From Peribacillus deserti (GTDB taxonomy: Bacteria > Bacillota > Bacilli > Bacillales > DSM-1321), in assembly GCF_002863585.1 (NCBI RefSeq), contig NZ_PGUY01000043.1, forward strand, positions 43,798 through 107,797: 64,000 bases of DNA. The letters run 5' to 3'. Numbering within the stretch: position 1 is the first letter of the stretch; every line of letters begins with the position of its first letter. A program made the translations under genes and the position numbers. Below are positions 24,584 through 33,063 of the stretch, piece by piece. Under the pieces are notes generated by a model, which saw nothing but the letters and a program-made list of their open reading frames with translations, did not search any database and was not told the origin of the DNA.

Positions 24584-25102
24584 TTACCACCCCTTGCGGT
24601 TACACAAAGAAGTAATGTGTGCAAGATGATGTCTCCCATGCCAAGCGTAGATTCCTATATTTTCACCTACTGAAACTTCACCTGAATCTGGGTGAATAAA
24701 TGTCTTTTCCATATCAGCAGGACTTATACTACGTAAAAGTTTGGTCCAGCGTTTGTGCAGTGCTTTAAGAAGTAAAAGTGAAATATCAATTGGCATCTCA
24801 TAATCAGATAGTTCCGCCCACTTCGTTTCATCATATGGCTTAATTACAGGTTTTTCTTCTGTAAGAGCCAATTTAAATCGAATGTAGGCATTCATATGAC
24901 TGTCAGCCAAGTGATGTATTACTTGTCGAACAGTCCACCCTCCTGAACGATAAGCTGTATCAAGCTGTTCATTATCTAAGTCTTTTACAGCATCTCGTAA
25001 TAATCTTGGTAAATCTTCAATTTCATTTATCCAATCCCTTATAACACTGTTAGTAATTTCACCATCAAATTGGAAATTGCCAATTGGATATTTCATATCC
25101 AT
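24584..25102 (-). CDS. bstA: DinB/YfiT-family metal-dependent protein, probable bacillithiol S-transferase
   Basis: The 172-residue sequence matches the YfiT/BstA pattern: a [23 protein letters not shown] helix (residues about 54-76) provides one His ligand, and [10 protein letters not shown] (154-163) provides the other two, giving the three-His nickel/zinc site of the DinB four-helix fold. B. subtilis BstA attaches bacillithiol to electrophiles for detoxification. The gene stands alone on the minus strand with a GGAGGAGT site upstream. It could also be a close DinB paralogue with another substrate. Confidence 0.75.
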   Translation of the reverse strand: MDMKYPIGNFQFDGEITNSVIRDWINEIEDLPRLLRDAVKDLDNEQLDTAYRSGGWTVRQVIHHLADSHMNAYIRFKLALTEEKPVIKPYDETKWAELSDYEMPIDISLLLLKALHKRWTKLLRSISPADMEKTFIHPDSGEVSVGENIGIYAWHGRHHLAHITSLCNRKGW

Positions 25103-25239
25103 TTACTACTCCTCCTAAAAACCCCTTGATTTTTGTGGCTACTTAAATAAACGTTAAAAATATGTAATTCTACATCACTTCATTTAAATCCTTTTCACCT
25201 TATATGTTATTCAACTACACCTGTGAATTTTTTCAGGTA

Positions 25240-25330
25240 AAAGAAAAGAACCGCCGCAGCGATTCTTTGATGTTCTATTTGCTGTTTAGTAATACGAGTC
25301 ACCTATAATTATGGTGCACGGCTTAGACTA
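25240..25330 (-). repeat. Family B repeat
   Basis: AAAAGAACCGCCGCAGCGATTCTTT, followed by gctgtttagtaatacgagtcacc, as in the other trailers. Confidence 0.5.
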
Positions 25331-25364
25331 CTTTTAACTTATTTACCTATTATAGAGGCACCAA

Positions 25365-26198
25365 TTACTTCATATCTTCTAAGGCTTGTTGAAGTGTGGC
25401 GTAAGTTTTAATATTCGAAAAGTTGATGCTTGCGTTGATAATTCTAGATATTAAATCCGGTCTAATCCCTGTAAACACTGCATTGATTCCTAGCAATTTA
25501 AGAACATCATATATAGTAAAGATTCGAGCCGCAATTTCGGTATCTATAGAGGCAATGGGTGAGAAGTCAAAAATTACACATTCAATTTTCAACTCATTGA
25601 CTCTGGGGATGACTCTATTCATAATAAATTCACTTTTTTCCACATCAATATTTCCAATTAACGGGATAACCGCTATACCATTTTGTATAGGTATTATGGG
25701 TGAAGATAGTTCTGTTATCTCCTGTTTATGCTTTTCTGCGGTTTCTTTTGTTATTCTCTCTCGCTTAAGTATAGTTTCAGTAATACTTAAATCGAGCAAA
25801 TAATTTAATCTACTGGTAACAGTGATAACTTCCTCAGTAGTTAGTCCATGGACCAAGCATAATTGAGACAAGATTTTTATTAATAGCTGTCTTGTATCCG
25901 CATAGGGCTTTATAAGACTCGATAATTGCTCAATATATTGAGCATCTTCCGGTGCTTCCTGTTTGGTGAGCCATTCAATGAATCTAGGTTCAACCTCTTC
26001 ATTCGAAAATTCAAGCGTACTCCCTAAAAATTTTAGAAATTCAGCATGAGTATCAATTGATTTATCAATTATTTCTTTTGGTACTGTTATTTCTATCTTA
26101 CTCATACTATAATTAACAATTTCCCTGCTTATTGATTCTGCATTTTCACTTAGAAAAAGTGCGAATTCTTGAATTGTATCTACCTTTTCAATACCCAT
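25365..26198 (-). CDS. RsbR-like STAS-domain protein (277 aa)
   Basis: The C-terminal half (about 165-277) is a STAS domain: GIAVIPLIGNIDVEKSE, then ECVIFDFSPIASIDTEIAARIF and INAVFTGIRPDLISRI, matching RsbR paralogues. The Ser/Thr positions in SIDTE are the usual phosphorylation region of this family. The N-terminal half is a variable helical sensor domain. RsbR proteins form stressosomes with RsbS and RsbT and control the general stress response. No rsbS or rsbT lies next to it, so it is an orphan paralogue. Confidence 0.8.
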   Translation of the reverse strand: MGIEKVDTIQEFALFLSENAESISREIVNYSMSKIEITVPKEIIDKSIDTHAEFLKFLGSTLEFSNEEVEPRFIEWLTKQEAPEDAQYIEQLSSLIKPYADTRQLLIKILSQLCLVHGLTTEEVITVTSRLNYLLDLSITETILKRERITKETAEKHKQEITELSSPIIPIQNGIAVIPLIGNIDVEKSEFIMNRVIPRVNELKIECVIFDFSPIASIDTEIAARIFTIYDVLKLLGINAVFTGIRPDLISRIINASINFSNIKTYATLQQALEDMK

Positions 26199-26392
26199 AG
26201 AGCAATACTCCTAAGTGTCTATATTTTCTTTAAGTATATTGGTTGGAAGCACACTTGTCTATCAACGATAACCAACAGAAAAAAATAACTGTGGTTAACG
26301 ACTTGGCAGGCAGAAATTGCATGATGATTGTATAAGTCTACGCCCATCTTAAGGGGAAATTAAGGAAAGATTTATACAATAACTACTTCTAA

Positions 26393-26530
26393 GGAAGGCT
26401 GCTTAAGGAGCCTCTATTATTTTCAACTTACACACTCGTTAGCTGAATAAAGAACATTTTTTGTAAGGACAAAATGTAGGAATAAGGTATGCCAAATGCA
26501 CTTAAACTAACGCACTCGTTAGTTTAAGTG
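26393..26530. repeat. Two family A repeats in tandem
   Basis: AAGGAAGGCTGCTTAAGGAGCC with ACACACTCGTTAGCTGAA, then CTTAAACTAACGCACTCGTTAG ending TTTAAG (26499-26529), a perfect-arm hairpin. The rest of gap 26199-26611 has no gene. Confidence 0.5.
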
Positions 26531-26550
26531 AAATTAATCACAATGCCAAC

Positions 26551-26593
26551 AACGAAAATAAGGTACCCCTCTCGTATGTAGCTTATTTTCGTT
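26551..26593 (-). terminator. Hairpin terminator of the vanZ-like gene
   Basis: AACGAAAATAAG and CTTATTTTCGTT form a perfect 12-bp stem with a 19-base loop, just downstream of the minus-strand VanZ-like gene. Confidence 0.6.
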
Positions 26594-26611
26594 TCTTTGT
26601 TGAGGTCTTTG

Positions 26612-27604
26612 TTAGAATAATGCTCTTATTTTTTCTCTTATATTGTTTATAACTTTTTGTCCTGTGTTTACCTCTGTAAGAGTAATATCCCACATCACAG
26701 CATTTGTTATTGGATTTGGATCTTTGTTAATTACTTTTATGGTAAGGTCAGTTACGCCATCTAAAGGGATTTGAAAATCCTCCTCGCCTGTGACTGATAA
26801 CCCTAACGAATAAATGACTGTTCCGCCACTGATGAATTCTATGTCACTACCTTCTGCTCTTGCAGCGTTAATTACATCGTCCGGTTTGGCGACATAGCCT
26901 GTTATGTTTTTATATTTGCCATCTAAGTGATACGTGAATTCATTGTTTTTCGTATTATTTCTACTATACAGATTTATTTGAGGCGTAACCTCTTTTCGGT
27001 CTACTGTAAAGCTGGACAAGCTTTCATCCCACTGTACAGACCCATCTTTTAAGATCAGTTCATTCAGAGCTGCGGTTTCCCCTCCCCCGTTTTCTAGATA
27101 ATTATTGATACCGCCAATAATTATAATAGTACAAAGGGCAAGTACAATAGCCATTATGAATATTTTGCAAAGCCCTTTTGGTTTATCTCGGTCACCAGTG
27201 AATATTCGCTGTGCCGCAAATCCTACCGAAGCACCTAATAAATTAATTATGATATCGTCTATATCAAAAGCTCCCAAACCAGAAAACATTTGTAGGGTTT
27301 CAAGTATTGTTATAGACAAAATAAAAAAGGTTATAAAGCGTCTAAAACTACATCGAAACAGGAGTGGAATGATAACCCCAAAAGGTATGAACGCTACAAA
27401 ATTCCCGAATTGAAAAAACCAATTTTGAAAGTCTCTTCCCATTGGATAATGCAATTGAATCGCTCCAGGTATTGGGTTAAATCGTAAGCTAGAGTCTTGC
27501 CCTAGGGAACCTCTATTGTAACCAAGATACAAGAAATAGAGGATCAAAGCTGTATACAATGTTAACAACACAATCGTTATTTTTCGTAACTTTCCTTGAT
27601 ACAT
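26612..27604 (-). CDS. VanZ-family membrane protein with C-terminal exported domain (330 aa)
   Basis: Residues 1-175 contain five hydrophobic segments with the VanZ pattern: FNPIPG, then NFVAFIPFGVIIPLLF, ETLQMFSGLGAFDIDDIIINLLGASVGF. The DIDDIIINLLGA motif is characteristic. After the last helix comes an exported region of about 150 residues, beta-rich (LILKDGSVQWDESLSSF), that is not part of the usual VanZ unit. VanZ gives low-level teicoplanin resistance in one setting, but most family members are of unknown role. Confidence 0.8.
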   Translation of the reverse strand: MYQGKLRKITIVLLTLYTALILYFLYLGYNRGSLGQDSSLRFNPIPGAIQLHYPMGRDFQNWFFQFGNFVAFIPFGVIIPLLFRCSFRRFITFFILSITILETLQMFSGLGAFDIDDIIINLLGASVGFAAQRIFTGDRDKPKGLCKIFIMAIVLALCTIIIIGGINNYLENGGGETAALNELILKDGSVQWDESLSSFTVDRKEVTPQINLYSRNNTKNNEFTYHLDGKYKNITGYVAKPDDVINAARAEGSDIEFISGGTVIYSLGLSVTGEEDFQIPLDGVTDLTIKVINKDPNPITNAVMWDITLTEVNTGQKVINNIREKIRALF

Positions 27605-27606
27605 AA

Positions 27607-27735
27607 TTACAATACTTCCTTTTCCGCAGAGTGAGACTCGTCTACTATTTGATAGCCAAAGCCTTTTGCCTCAGGAGAACTCGAAGCTTTAGAGGAACTT
27701 GAACATCCCTCTAACGCCACAATGACGACAAGCAA
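27607..27735 (-). pseudogene. Short lipoprotein-like fragment upstream of vanZ-like gene
   Basis: A frame without ATG reads LLVVIVALEGCSSSSKASSS, then PEAKGFGYQIVDESHSAEKEVL, and stops two bases before the VanZ start. The upstream in-frame codons are WSFS, so a signal peptide with lipobox is evident but the initiator is lost (stop TGA just upstream). A TTG at 27735 could start a 42-residue product. Probably the 5' remnant of a deleted lipoprotein gene. Confidence 0.45.
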
Positions 27736-27865
27736 ACTGAAACTCCATAATAACCCTCACGCACTCGCACATTTTCTAATTATACCCCTCTAACGATTCA
27801 AACTATTAATATTCTTCACGCTAGTAAAAAGACCTTCTTATTAAACTAACTTTCCTTTTAGTAAA

Positions 27866-27925
27866 ACAACAAAAAGGCAGCCGTAGCAGCCTGGTCGTCT
27901 TCTTCAACTAAAGCACCCTTTAGTG
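27866..27925. repeat. Family A dispersed repeat
   Basis: AACAAAAAGGCAGCCGTAGCAGCC, then CAACTAAAGCACCCTTTAG. It is downstream of the minus-strand vanZ region start and upstream of a convergent end. Confidence 0.5.
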
Positions 27926-27938
27926 AGATAAGAAGCAA

Positions 27939-28202
27939 TCATAAAGGATTAATATTGTTAATATTAGGTGGTGGATTTTCCATAATCTCCATCATATATT
28001 CCTCTGCTTGTTTATTTGCTTGTTTTGCTTTTACAATCATCATAGTTGCTAAGAGAGCAATAATAAAACTAAAAACATATACAAGTTTAAATTGATAAAA
28101 AGGATAACTGTTGGCATATCCATCAACAGCTAAAACCGTAAAGTGCCAAAAGATAGTAAAGAGAATGTCCAGAGTAAGCAGTATTCCTCCAAATACCTTC
28201 AT
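27939..28202 (-). CDS. Small membrane protein (87 aa)
   Basis: Two transmembrane helices (residues about 4-25 and 40-61), then a basic/acidic tail ending NPPPNINNINPL. GGGAGG lies upstream of the ATG. Unknown function. Confidence 0.6.
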   Translation of the reverse strand: MKVFGGILLTLDILFTIFWHFTVLAVDGYANSYPFYQFKLVYVFSFIIALLATMMIVKAKQANKQAEEYMMEIMENPPPNINNINPL

Positions 28203-28294
28203 TTACATCAAACCTCCCACTCATCACTTAAATTTATATACGTATTGATATTGCATTAGTTTCAATTTTTTACCAAATGCACAAAATTAATTTG

Positions 28295-28355
28295 AAAAAG
28301 GCACTTAAACAGGAAACTCGTTCTTTAACTAAACGCACCCGTTAGCTTAACAAGA
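28295..28355. repeat. Family A dispersed repeat
   Basis: GAAAAAGGCACTTAAACAGG, then TAACTAAACGCACCCGTTAG. The first hairpin is degraded. Confidence 0.45.
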
Positions 28356-28362
28356 AATTTAG

Positions 28363-28996
28363 TTAATCTCCCTCGCTATTCATTTCCGAAATTTGTTTAA
28401 ATGCAATACCATAGGGGTCTGTTTCTATACGTTTTCGAATTGCATCTGCACATTTTTTAGAGCTTAAAACCGATGTGTCAAGTTCCAAATCATAAATACC
28501 AGGCACATGAACGGACTCTTGCCAAAGAATGACAGGTTGCGGTACACCCCCATCTTCTGTGTAACCAGTACCCCAAGTTGCAATTCGTCGCTCCATGATA
28601 ACATCTAATGGACAGCGGATTCCTACGAATAACACAGGGAAGTCCTTCAAAACCCGAGCACAGTTATAAAGAATTCCTCTTCTAGTTGAATAAAAGTCAT
28701 GATGCCCAACATCAACTACAACGTTTAATCCTAATCGACTTTGTGCTGCAATAGACTCGTACATGGCATGATACAAGGTGACAATTAACGGTTCTAAATC
28801 AGGACGTTCTCCCCCCCGGTCTTAGTCCAATTCCTGGCTGGTAGCGTTTAGGAATCATCTTCATAAAAGCATCAACCCCTAAATTTATCCATACTCCATC
28901 AAAGGTATTCTGGACAATAGTAGCTATGCTTGATTTCCCTGACCGAGGAGTTCCATTTAGAACCACAATTTTACCGAGTGTATGTATGTTTGACAC
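28363..28996 (-). pseudogene. Chloramphenicol phosphotransferase-like kinase, frameshifted
   Basis: The N-terminal frame (MSNIHTLGKIVVLNGTPRSG, then KSSIATIVQ) has a Walker A motif of the CPT family of small kinases. It runs into a C7 tract at 28811-28817. The continuation in the next frame (ERPDLEPLIVTLYHAMYES, then RLGLNVVVDVGHHDFYST, LFVGIRCPLDVIMERR) completes a normal CPT-like protein of about 210 residues. A one-base slip in the C run is the simplest cause and might be a sequencing error. CPT enzymes phosphorylate chloramphenicol or related hydroxyls; distant members have unknown substrates. Confidence 0.75.
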
Positions 28997-29064
28997 TAGA
29001 CTTCCTCCATTTTCAAAGTACTCTTTATTTTTTTCCTATTTAATTAATCTGCCTGCTAGCAGAA

Positions 29065-29125
29065 TAAGAAAAAGGGCTTCCCCAGCAGCCTTCCTTATTC
29101 AACTAACGCACCCGTTAGTAAAAAT
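29065..29125. repeat. Family A dispersed repeat
   Basis: AAAAAGGGCTTCCCCAGCAGCC, then CAACTAACGCACCCGTTAGT. Confidence 0.55.
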
Positions 29126-29146
29126 CACAGCTTTGAGGAGCTGTAT

Positions 29147-29365
29147 TTATACTTTTTCAACTTCTACATGTAGCTCAGTTATTGATCCTGCATTAGTGTC
29201 TTCGTGAAATAGGTTAACATCCTTGATTTCATACTCAAAACATTTAATAGTCACGCTGTTACTGGCTTTTAAAGCGTTGGAATAAGCATTCCAGTTTAGT
29301 ATGTTGAATTCGCCTACAGTTTCTCCACCAGAAAAATATCTTACTTTGATTGATTCATTAGACAA
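29147..29365 (-). CDS. Small hypothetical protein (72 aa)
   Basis: Starts MSNESIKVRYFSGGETVGEF after AAAGGGGGAATAAAAA. Predicted beta-rich fold with NSVTIKCFEYEIKDVNLF; acidic C-terminus. No family is recognised. Single gene on the minus strand. Confidence 0.5.
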   Translation of the reverse strand: MSNESIKVRYFSGGETVGEFNILNWNAYSNALKASNSVTIKCFEYEIKDVNLFHEDTNAGSITELHVEVEKV

Positions 29366-29675
29366 TTTTTATTCCCCCTTTTGAGTAGAATTCGATATAT
29401 CCATGACCAAATTCCTGTTTATGTTGAGATTTATCAACTCGAATTAAAATATTTAGGATAAATCAATTTTAAGACGCTTTTTAAGAAATTTTTCTTAATT
29501 AAAACGTAAAAGGGAAACTTATAGAAGGCTCCCTCATTACTTCTTAATGAGATTAAATGACTGCCGCAACATCCTCCCTTCCTTAAACACGGGGTTGCAG
29601 TTGGATTAAGGTCAGCGGGAAAAGCTTTTAAAAGAAACTCTATAAAATACATAGAGGTCTTGTGGATACCTTGTA

Positions 29676-29738
29676 TAAATTTACCATGAAGTGATACGTA
29701 AATAAGTGTAGCCTACTCCCCTAAATCATGGTAATTTA
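29676..29738 (+). promoter_or_regulatory. Spaced inverted repeat in the leader of the ComEC-like gene
   Basis: taaatttaccatga (29676-29689) and tcatggtaattta (29726-29738) are inverted copies with a one-base bulge, 36 bases apart. The pair lies directly upstream of the GGGAGG ribosome-binding site of the gene at 29761. It could be an operator or a leader hairpin. The rest of gap 29366-29675 holds only a doubtful minus-strand frame. Confidence 0.45.
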
Positions 29739-29760
29739 TTCTCGGGAGGTTGGATGAAAA

Positions 29761-30600
29761 ATGAAAAAAATAAATATTGTGTTAGTTGTCATTCTCTTTA
29801 TTTCAATGTTGGGTGGACTGTCGTATTCAGAGGCAGCAACTAACAGCTTATCTGTACACGTTATAAATGTAGGTCAGGGGGACTCCATTTTTATTAAGGC
29901 ACCGACCGGGGAAACGATCCTAGTAGATGCCGGCAAATCAGGGGATACCGTTGTAAATTACCTAAAGAAACAAAAGGTTTCTACTTTAACTGCGGTAGTA
30001 TCTACACACCCCGATGCCGATCACGTTGGTGGGTTAGATGAAGTGTTAAAAGCGTTTACTGTCAAATCAGTGTATGCACCAAAAGTATCGCATACAACAC
30101 AAGCCTTTAAAAACTTTCTTACAGCAGTTAAAAATGAAAAGCTGACAATCAAGACTGCCCAAAATGGTGTCGTGATACCTGACAAAGATAAAAATACCGA
30201 AATTAAATTCATTGCACCTGTTAAAACATATGCCAAGTCCGATCTAAATAACTGGAGCGGAGTCCTTATGGTTAAGCACGGTGTTAAAAAGATCTTATTA
30301 ACCGGGGACGCAGAACTGCAATCCGAAAATGACATGATGGCTAAGAAGTTAATTTCAAAAGTAGATGTATTAAAGGTTGGACATCATGGGGCAAAGACAT
30401 CTTCCAGTGCAAAATTTCTGAGCATAGCTAAACCTACATTTTCGGCGATAAGTGTAGGAAAAAATTCTTATGGGCATCCTACAGCAGAAACCGTTAAAAG
30501 ACTGACTGCTGTAAAAACAAAAATCTATAGAACGGATAAGAGTGGGAATATTATTTTTACCTCGAATGGTAAGACAATTACGGTAAAGACGGTGAAATAA
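29761..30600 (+). CDS. ComEC-like exported metallo-beta-lactamase-fold hydrolase (279 aa)
   Basis: A signal peptide (1-26) is followed by a metallo-hydrolase domain: VINVGQGDSIFIKAPTGETI, STHPDADHVGGLDEV with the HxDxDH metal motif, KILLTGDAE, and LKVGHHGAKTSSSAKFL with the terminal His ligand. This matches the free-standing version of the C-terminal ComEC domain. In ComEC the domain is thought to degrade the non-transported DNA strand. The stand-alone secreted enzyme may be a nuclease or phosphodiesterase. CGGGAGG precedes the ATG. It is followed one base later by the DUF3006 gene. Confidence 0.85.
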   Translation: MKKINIVLVVILFISMLGGLSYSEAATNSLSVHVINVGQGDSIFIKAPTGETILVDAGKSGDTVVNYLKKQKVSTLTAVVSTHPDADHVGGLDEVLKAFTVKSVYAPKVSHTTQAFKNFLTAVKNEKLTIKTAQNGVVIPDKDKNTEIKFIAPVKTYAKSDLNNWSGVLMVKHGVKKILLTGDAELQSENDMMAKKLISKVDVLKVGHHGAKTSSSAKFLSIAKPTFSAISVGKNSYGHPTAETVKRLTAVKTKIYRTDKSGNIIFTSNGKTITVKTVK

Positions 30601-30601
30601 T

Positions 30602-30826
30602 ATGAGTGAAAGAACGAAAGGCATTATTGACCGGTTTGAAGGAAATGTAGTGGTTGTTGAGATTAACGGCGATACAAAAGACTTTCCTAAAGACATGTTC
30701 CCTACTGAGGCTGCTGTTGGAGATGTAATTGAGATAATGGGTGAGCAGGTTAAAGTTCTAAAAGGTGAGACTCAAGAATTAAGAAAACAGATCGAAGACC
30801 TTATGGGAGAGCTATGGGAGGACTAA
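30602..30826 (+). CDS. DUF3006 family protein (74 aa)
   Basis: The opening GIIDRFEGNVVVVEINGDT with DFPKDMFPTEAAVGDVIEI is the DUF3006 signature, a small beta-barrel-like protein. A helical tail follows (TQELRKQIEDLMGELWED). DUF3006 genes are very often next to ComEC-like hydrolases in Firmicutes, as here, and the two are separated by only one base. It may regulate or accompany the hydrolase. Confidence 0.8.
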   Translation: MSERTKGIIDRFEGNVVVVEINGDTKDFPKDMFPTEAAVGDVIEIMGEQVKVLKGETQELRKQIEDLMGELWED

Positions 30827-30844
30827 CTTACCATTATACAAAAG

Positions 30845-30869
30845 AACCCCTCATTTCAGAGGGGTTTTT
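30845..30869 (+). terminator. Rho-independent terminator
   Basis: AACCCCTC and GAGGGGTT pair over 8 bp, followed by TTTTT. It ends the comEC-like/DUF3006 operon. Confidence 0.85.
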
Positions 30870-31014
30870 AATATTCGGAAATAAAACGTAATTAATATAA
30901 AATGACTTATGATAACCCAACTGTCTCCTATGAAAAAAGAGCCTTTTAAGTGCTCATTTTTGGTTCCTTGAAAAATTCAGAAGTCAAAAATTTAAGGTTG
31001 CAAAATCATTCTCA

Positions 31015-31326
31015 TTAGATGATATTAAATAATTTTCTCCATGGTAGGCTTAAATAACCTCCGAAATTCCCATGGATACAATTTGCAATATCGGATATAT
31101 CTGCTTCTTTTTTCTGAGCTAAGATCATAAGGCTATAATATTTCATGTCAGGATTTTTTAAAACAAACCCGCTATTGGCAGACCTCCCTATTGCTTCGGA
31201 TAAAAATTCAGTCAATGTGTAACCTTCTTTTAATAAAAGACTCAAAACTTGTTCTCCTAGTTCGGCAGGAGATTCAATAATGATTTGATTTTCTAATGCT
31301 TTTTCTACTTTAATACAAAAGTCCAC
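31015..31326 (-). CDS. Hypothetical protein (103 aa)
   Basis: Starts MDFCIKVEKALENQIIIESP behind AGGAGG. Helical, with LGEQVLSLLLKEGYTLTEFL and IANCIHGNFGGYLSLPW segments. No family is recognised. Single gene. Confidence 0.5.
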   Translation of the reverse strand: MDFCIKVEKALENQIIIESPAELGEQVLSLLLKEGYTLTEFLSEAIGRSANSGFVLKNPDMKYYSLMILAQKKEADISDIANCIHGNFGGYLSLPWRKLFNII

Positions 31327-31424
31327 TCGAATTTTCCACCTCCTTTTCTACAAAATTCGATAGAATAGGCAGAGAATCCTTCTAAGTTTCAGTAGATTTT
31401 ACAGAAGGTGGAACGTTCTAAACC

Positions 31425-31627
31425 TTAACAGCTATTTCCCGTATTCCCTAAAAGCACTATTCCTAATTTATCTCCAGCCAAATTAAGAATTAAGGTTTCA
31501 GTATCCGGCTGAATCTTAGTGTCAACTGCTACAATTACTTCGTGAATTGTCAAAGTAATATCATCCTCATCTGGCTCATTCAGAGCCAGTCGTAGTCTTG
31601 GCTGTACTCAGCCATCGCCTGCGAAAA
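31425..31627 (-). pseudogene. Decayed gene fragment, copy b (better preserved)
   Basis: The minus strand keeps about 60 codons: QPRLRLALNEPDEDDITLTI, HEVIVAVDTKIQPDTETLI, then GDKLGIVLLGNTGNSC and a stop at 31425. The preceding QAMAEYSQ lies in another frame, so an indel separates them. Copy a is at 8563-8758. I weakly associate the pattern with HesB/IscA-like small Bacillus proteins. From 31640 to 31910 there is no gene I can support. Confidence 0.5.
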
Positions 31628-31914
31628 ATATACGATTATTCTTGGAATTGTTTTTTTCGAACATTCGTTTCTTTGTTTCAATATATTACGTGCATTATCA
31701 GTAATTTGCTAAGGTTCATTTCTTCTTCCATATTGCCATTCTATTTCAACATCATCATTTTATCTTAAAACTCTTCATATAGTGCCTTCCTCACACCGAT
31801 TTAACTCAATAATCAGGCGGGCTGATTTTGCTCTCTCTTCTGCTCTAAGGTCATATATCTTTCCATTTAGTGGCAATAAATCTTGTTATTAGTTATCTAA
31901 CCTCCCCCTAAACA

Positions 31915-31945
31915 AAAAAAAGCTGCCGAAGCAGCAGCCATACTC
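31915..31945 (-). terminator. Terminator of the CBASS operon (family A first half)
   Basis: AAAAAAGCTGCCGAAGCAGCAGCC: minus-strand GCTGCTTCGGCAGCTTTTTTT has a UUCG-type loop and T run. It lies six bases past the Cap5 stop. Confidence 0.75.
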
Positions 31946-31951
31946 TATGTA

Positions 31952-33061
31952 TTAAATACTAATAGCTCTACTATACTTTTGTTCATTTCTATCACTATAC
32001 TGATATAAATGGATAATTGGAAGCATAGTGTCATTTATGGTACGTCCTATTTCAACTGCAAGACCAGCGGGACCATAATAAAACAAGTGTATTTCCTTGT
32101 AATCATATAAGTCTTGTAAATTATATAAATGTTTGCGGAAAACTTGTCTAATGGCGGTTATATCGTGGTTATACAAAACAGCATTTAATTCGGGTTTTTC
32201 AACAGAAATATCTAATTGATGATAAGGTGTACCAACAGCTTCCTTTACTTCTTCTTCCCCAATGGTGCCACTAACCTGAACAGTCACAACTAAAGATCGG
32301 CAAACTTTATCAGATATTAATACGTTTATCTTTTTATGAGTAACCTTCCCGTTTGTATCTTCCAAACACCATTTTTGAGAATCTCTATCAAATTGGTATA
32401 TTACTATTGGAATTGTTTCTGATATCAATTTACCGAAATGAATCAGCAGAGGGATTGGTGATAATGAAAAAATGCAAAGTTTGGTTCCCGGATACTCCAC
32501 TTTAGCTTGAACTACCTTTTTGAAAAAATCCTCGTTATCTTTCTTAGCCTGTACCCATCCAGTAGATGTGAAATCTGTAAATTCATCTTGGAAAGAAACA
32601 GCATCTAATATTGCCATATCAATTTCATCAGTAAGCAATATAGAATCAAACGGAATGCTATTTTTCCTTTTATGGATCACAGCTATTGCTTTATTATTTT
32701 GAGATAAGCGACTCCTAACCCAACCTTCGTGCTGGTTTTTCATATCGAACAAAAGTTGTGGAGGGTACGCTTCAACATTTGTGTCAATGGTATGATGACA
32801 AGGGCTACACATAAGCATAAGGTTGTCGAGGGAGTCTATATTCTCCTCATTGAAACCAAATTCTTCAGCAAATTCTCGCCGAGGAGCATTTTTCCCCGTC
32901 CCCTTTCCAATAATATGAGCCTTCTCGCCAATATTGACTTTTTTCTCAATGTCATCCAGGATTAAGGCTCGTTTGCATCTAGCACACAAGCCACCAGACC
33001 TTACCCACAAATCCCTATCGTCTACCGTTGATAATTTAAATGGATCTCTACTCATATACAT
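31952..33061 (-). CDS. cap5: CBASS effector Cap5: HNH nuclease fused to SAVED domain
   Basis: Residues about 20-100 form an HNH endonuclease: CARC (26-29), AHIIG with His49, and NLMLMCSPCHHTID with Cys85/Cys88 and His89-90. From about 170 to the end is a SAVED domain (FFKKVVQAKVEYPGTKLCIF, IPLLIHFGKLI, VTVQVSGTI, HLFYYGPAGLAVEIGR), which binds cyclic oligonucleotides. In characterised Cap5 proteins, ligand binding tetramerises the protein and turns on double-strand DNA degradation. The start at 33061 follows AAGGAG six bases upstream. It is the last gene of the operon, one base after the end of cap3. Confidence 0.85.
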   Translation of the reverse strand: MYMSRDPFKLSTVDDRDLWVRSGGLCARCKRALILDDIEKKVNIGEKAHIIGKGTGKNAPRREFAEEFGFNEENIDSLDNLMLMCSPCHHTIDTNVEAYPPQLLFDMKNQHEGWVRSRLSQNNKAIAVIHKRKNSIPFDSILLTDEIDMAILDAVSFQDEFTDFTSTGWVQAKKDNEDFFKKVVQAKVEYPGTKLCIFSLSPIPLLIHFGKLISETIPIVIYQFDRDSQKWCLEDTNGKVTHKKINVLISDKVCRSLVVTVQVSGTIGEEEVKEAVGTPYHQLDISVEKPELNAVLYNHDITAIRQVFRKHLYNLQDLYDYKEIHLFYYGPAGLAVEIGRTINDTMLPIIHLYQYSDRNEQKYSRAISI

Positions 33062-33063
33062 TC

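Noticed and set aside
29434..29652. 72-residue minus-strand ORF rich in Cys and Leu
   Set aside because: No ribosome-binding site, odd composition, and no resemblance to a protein family; probably chance.
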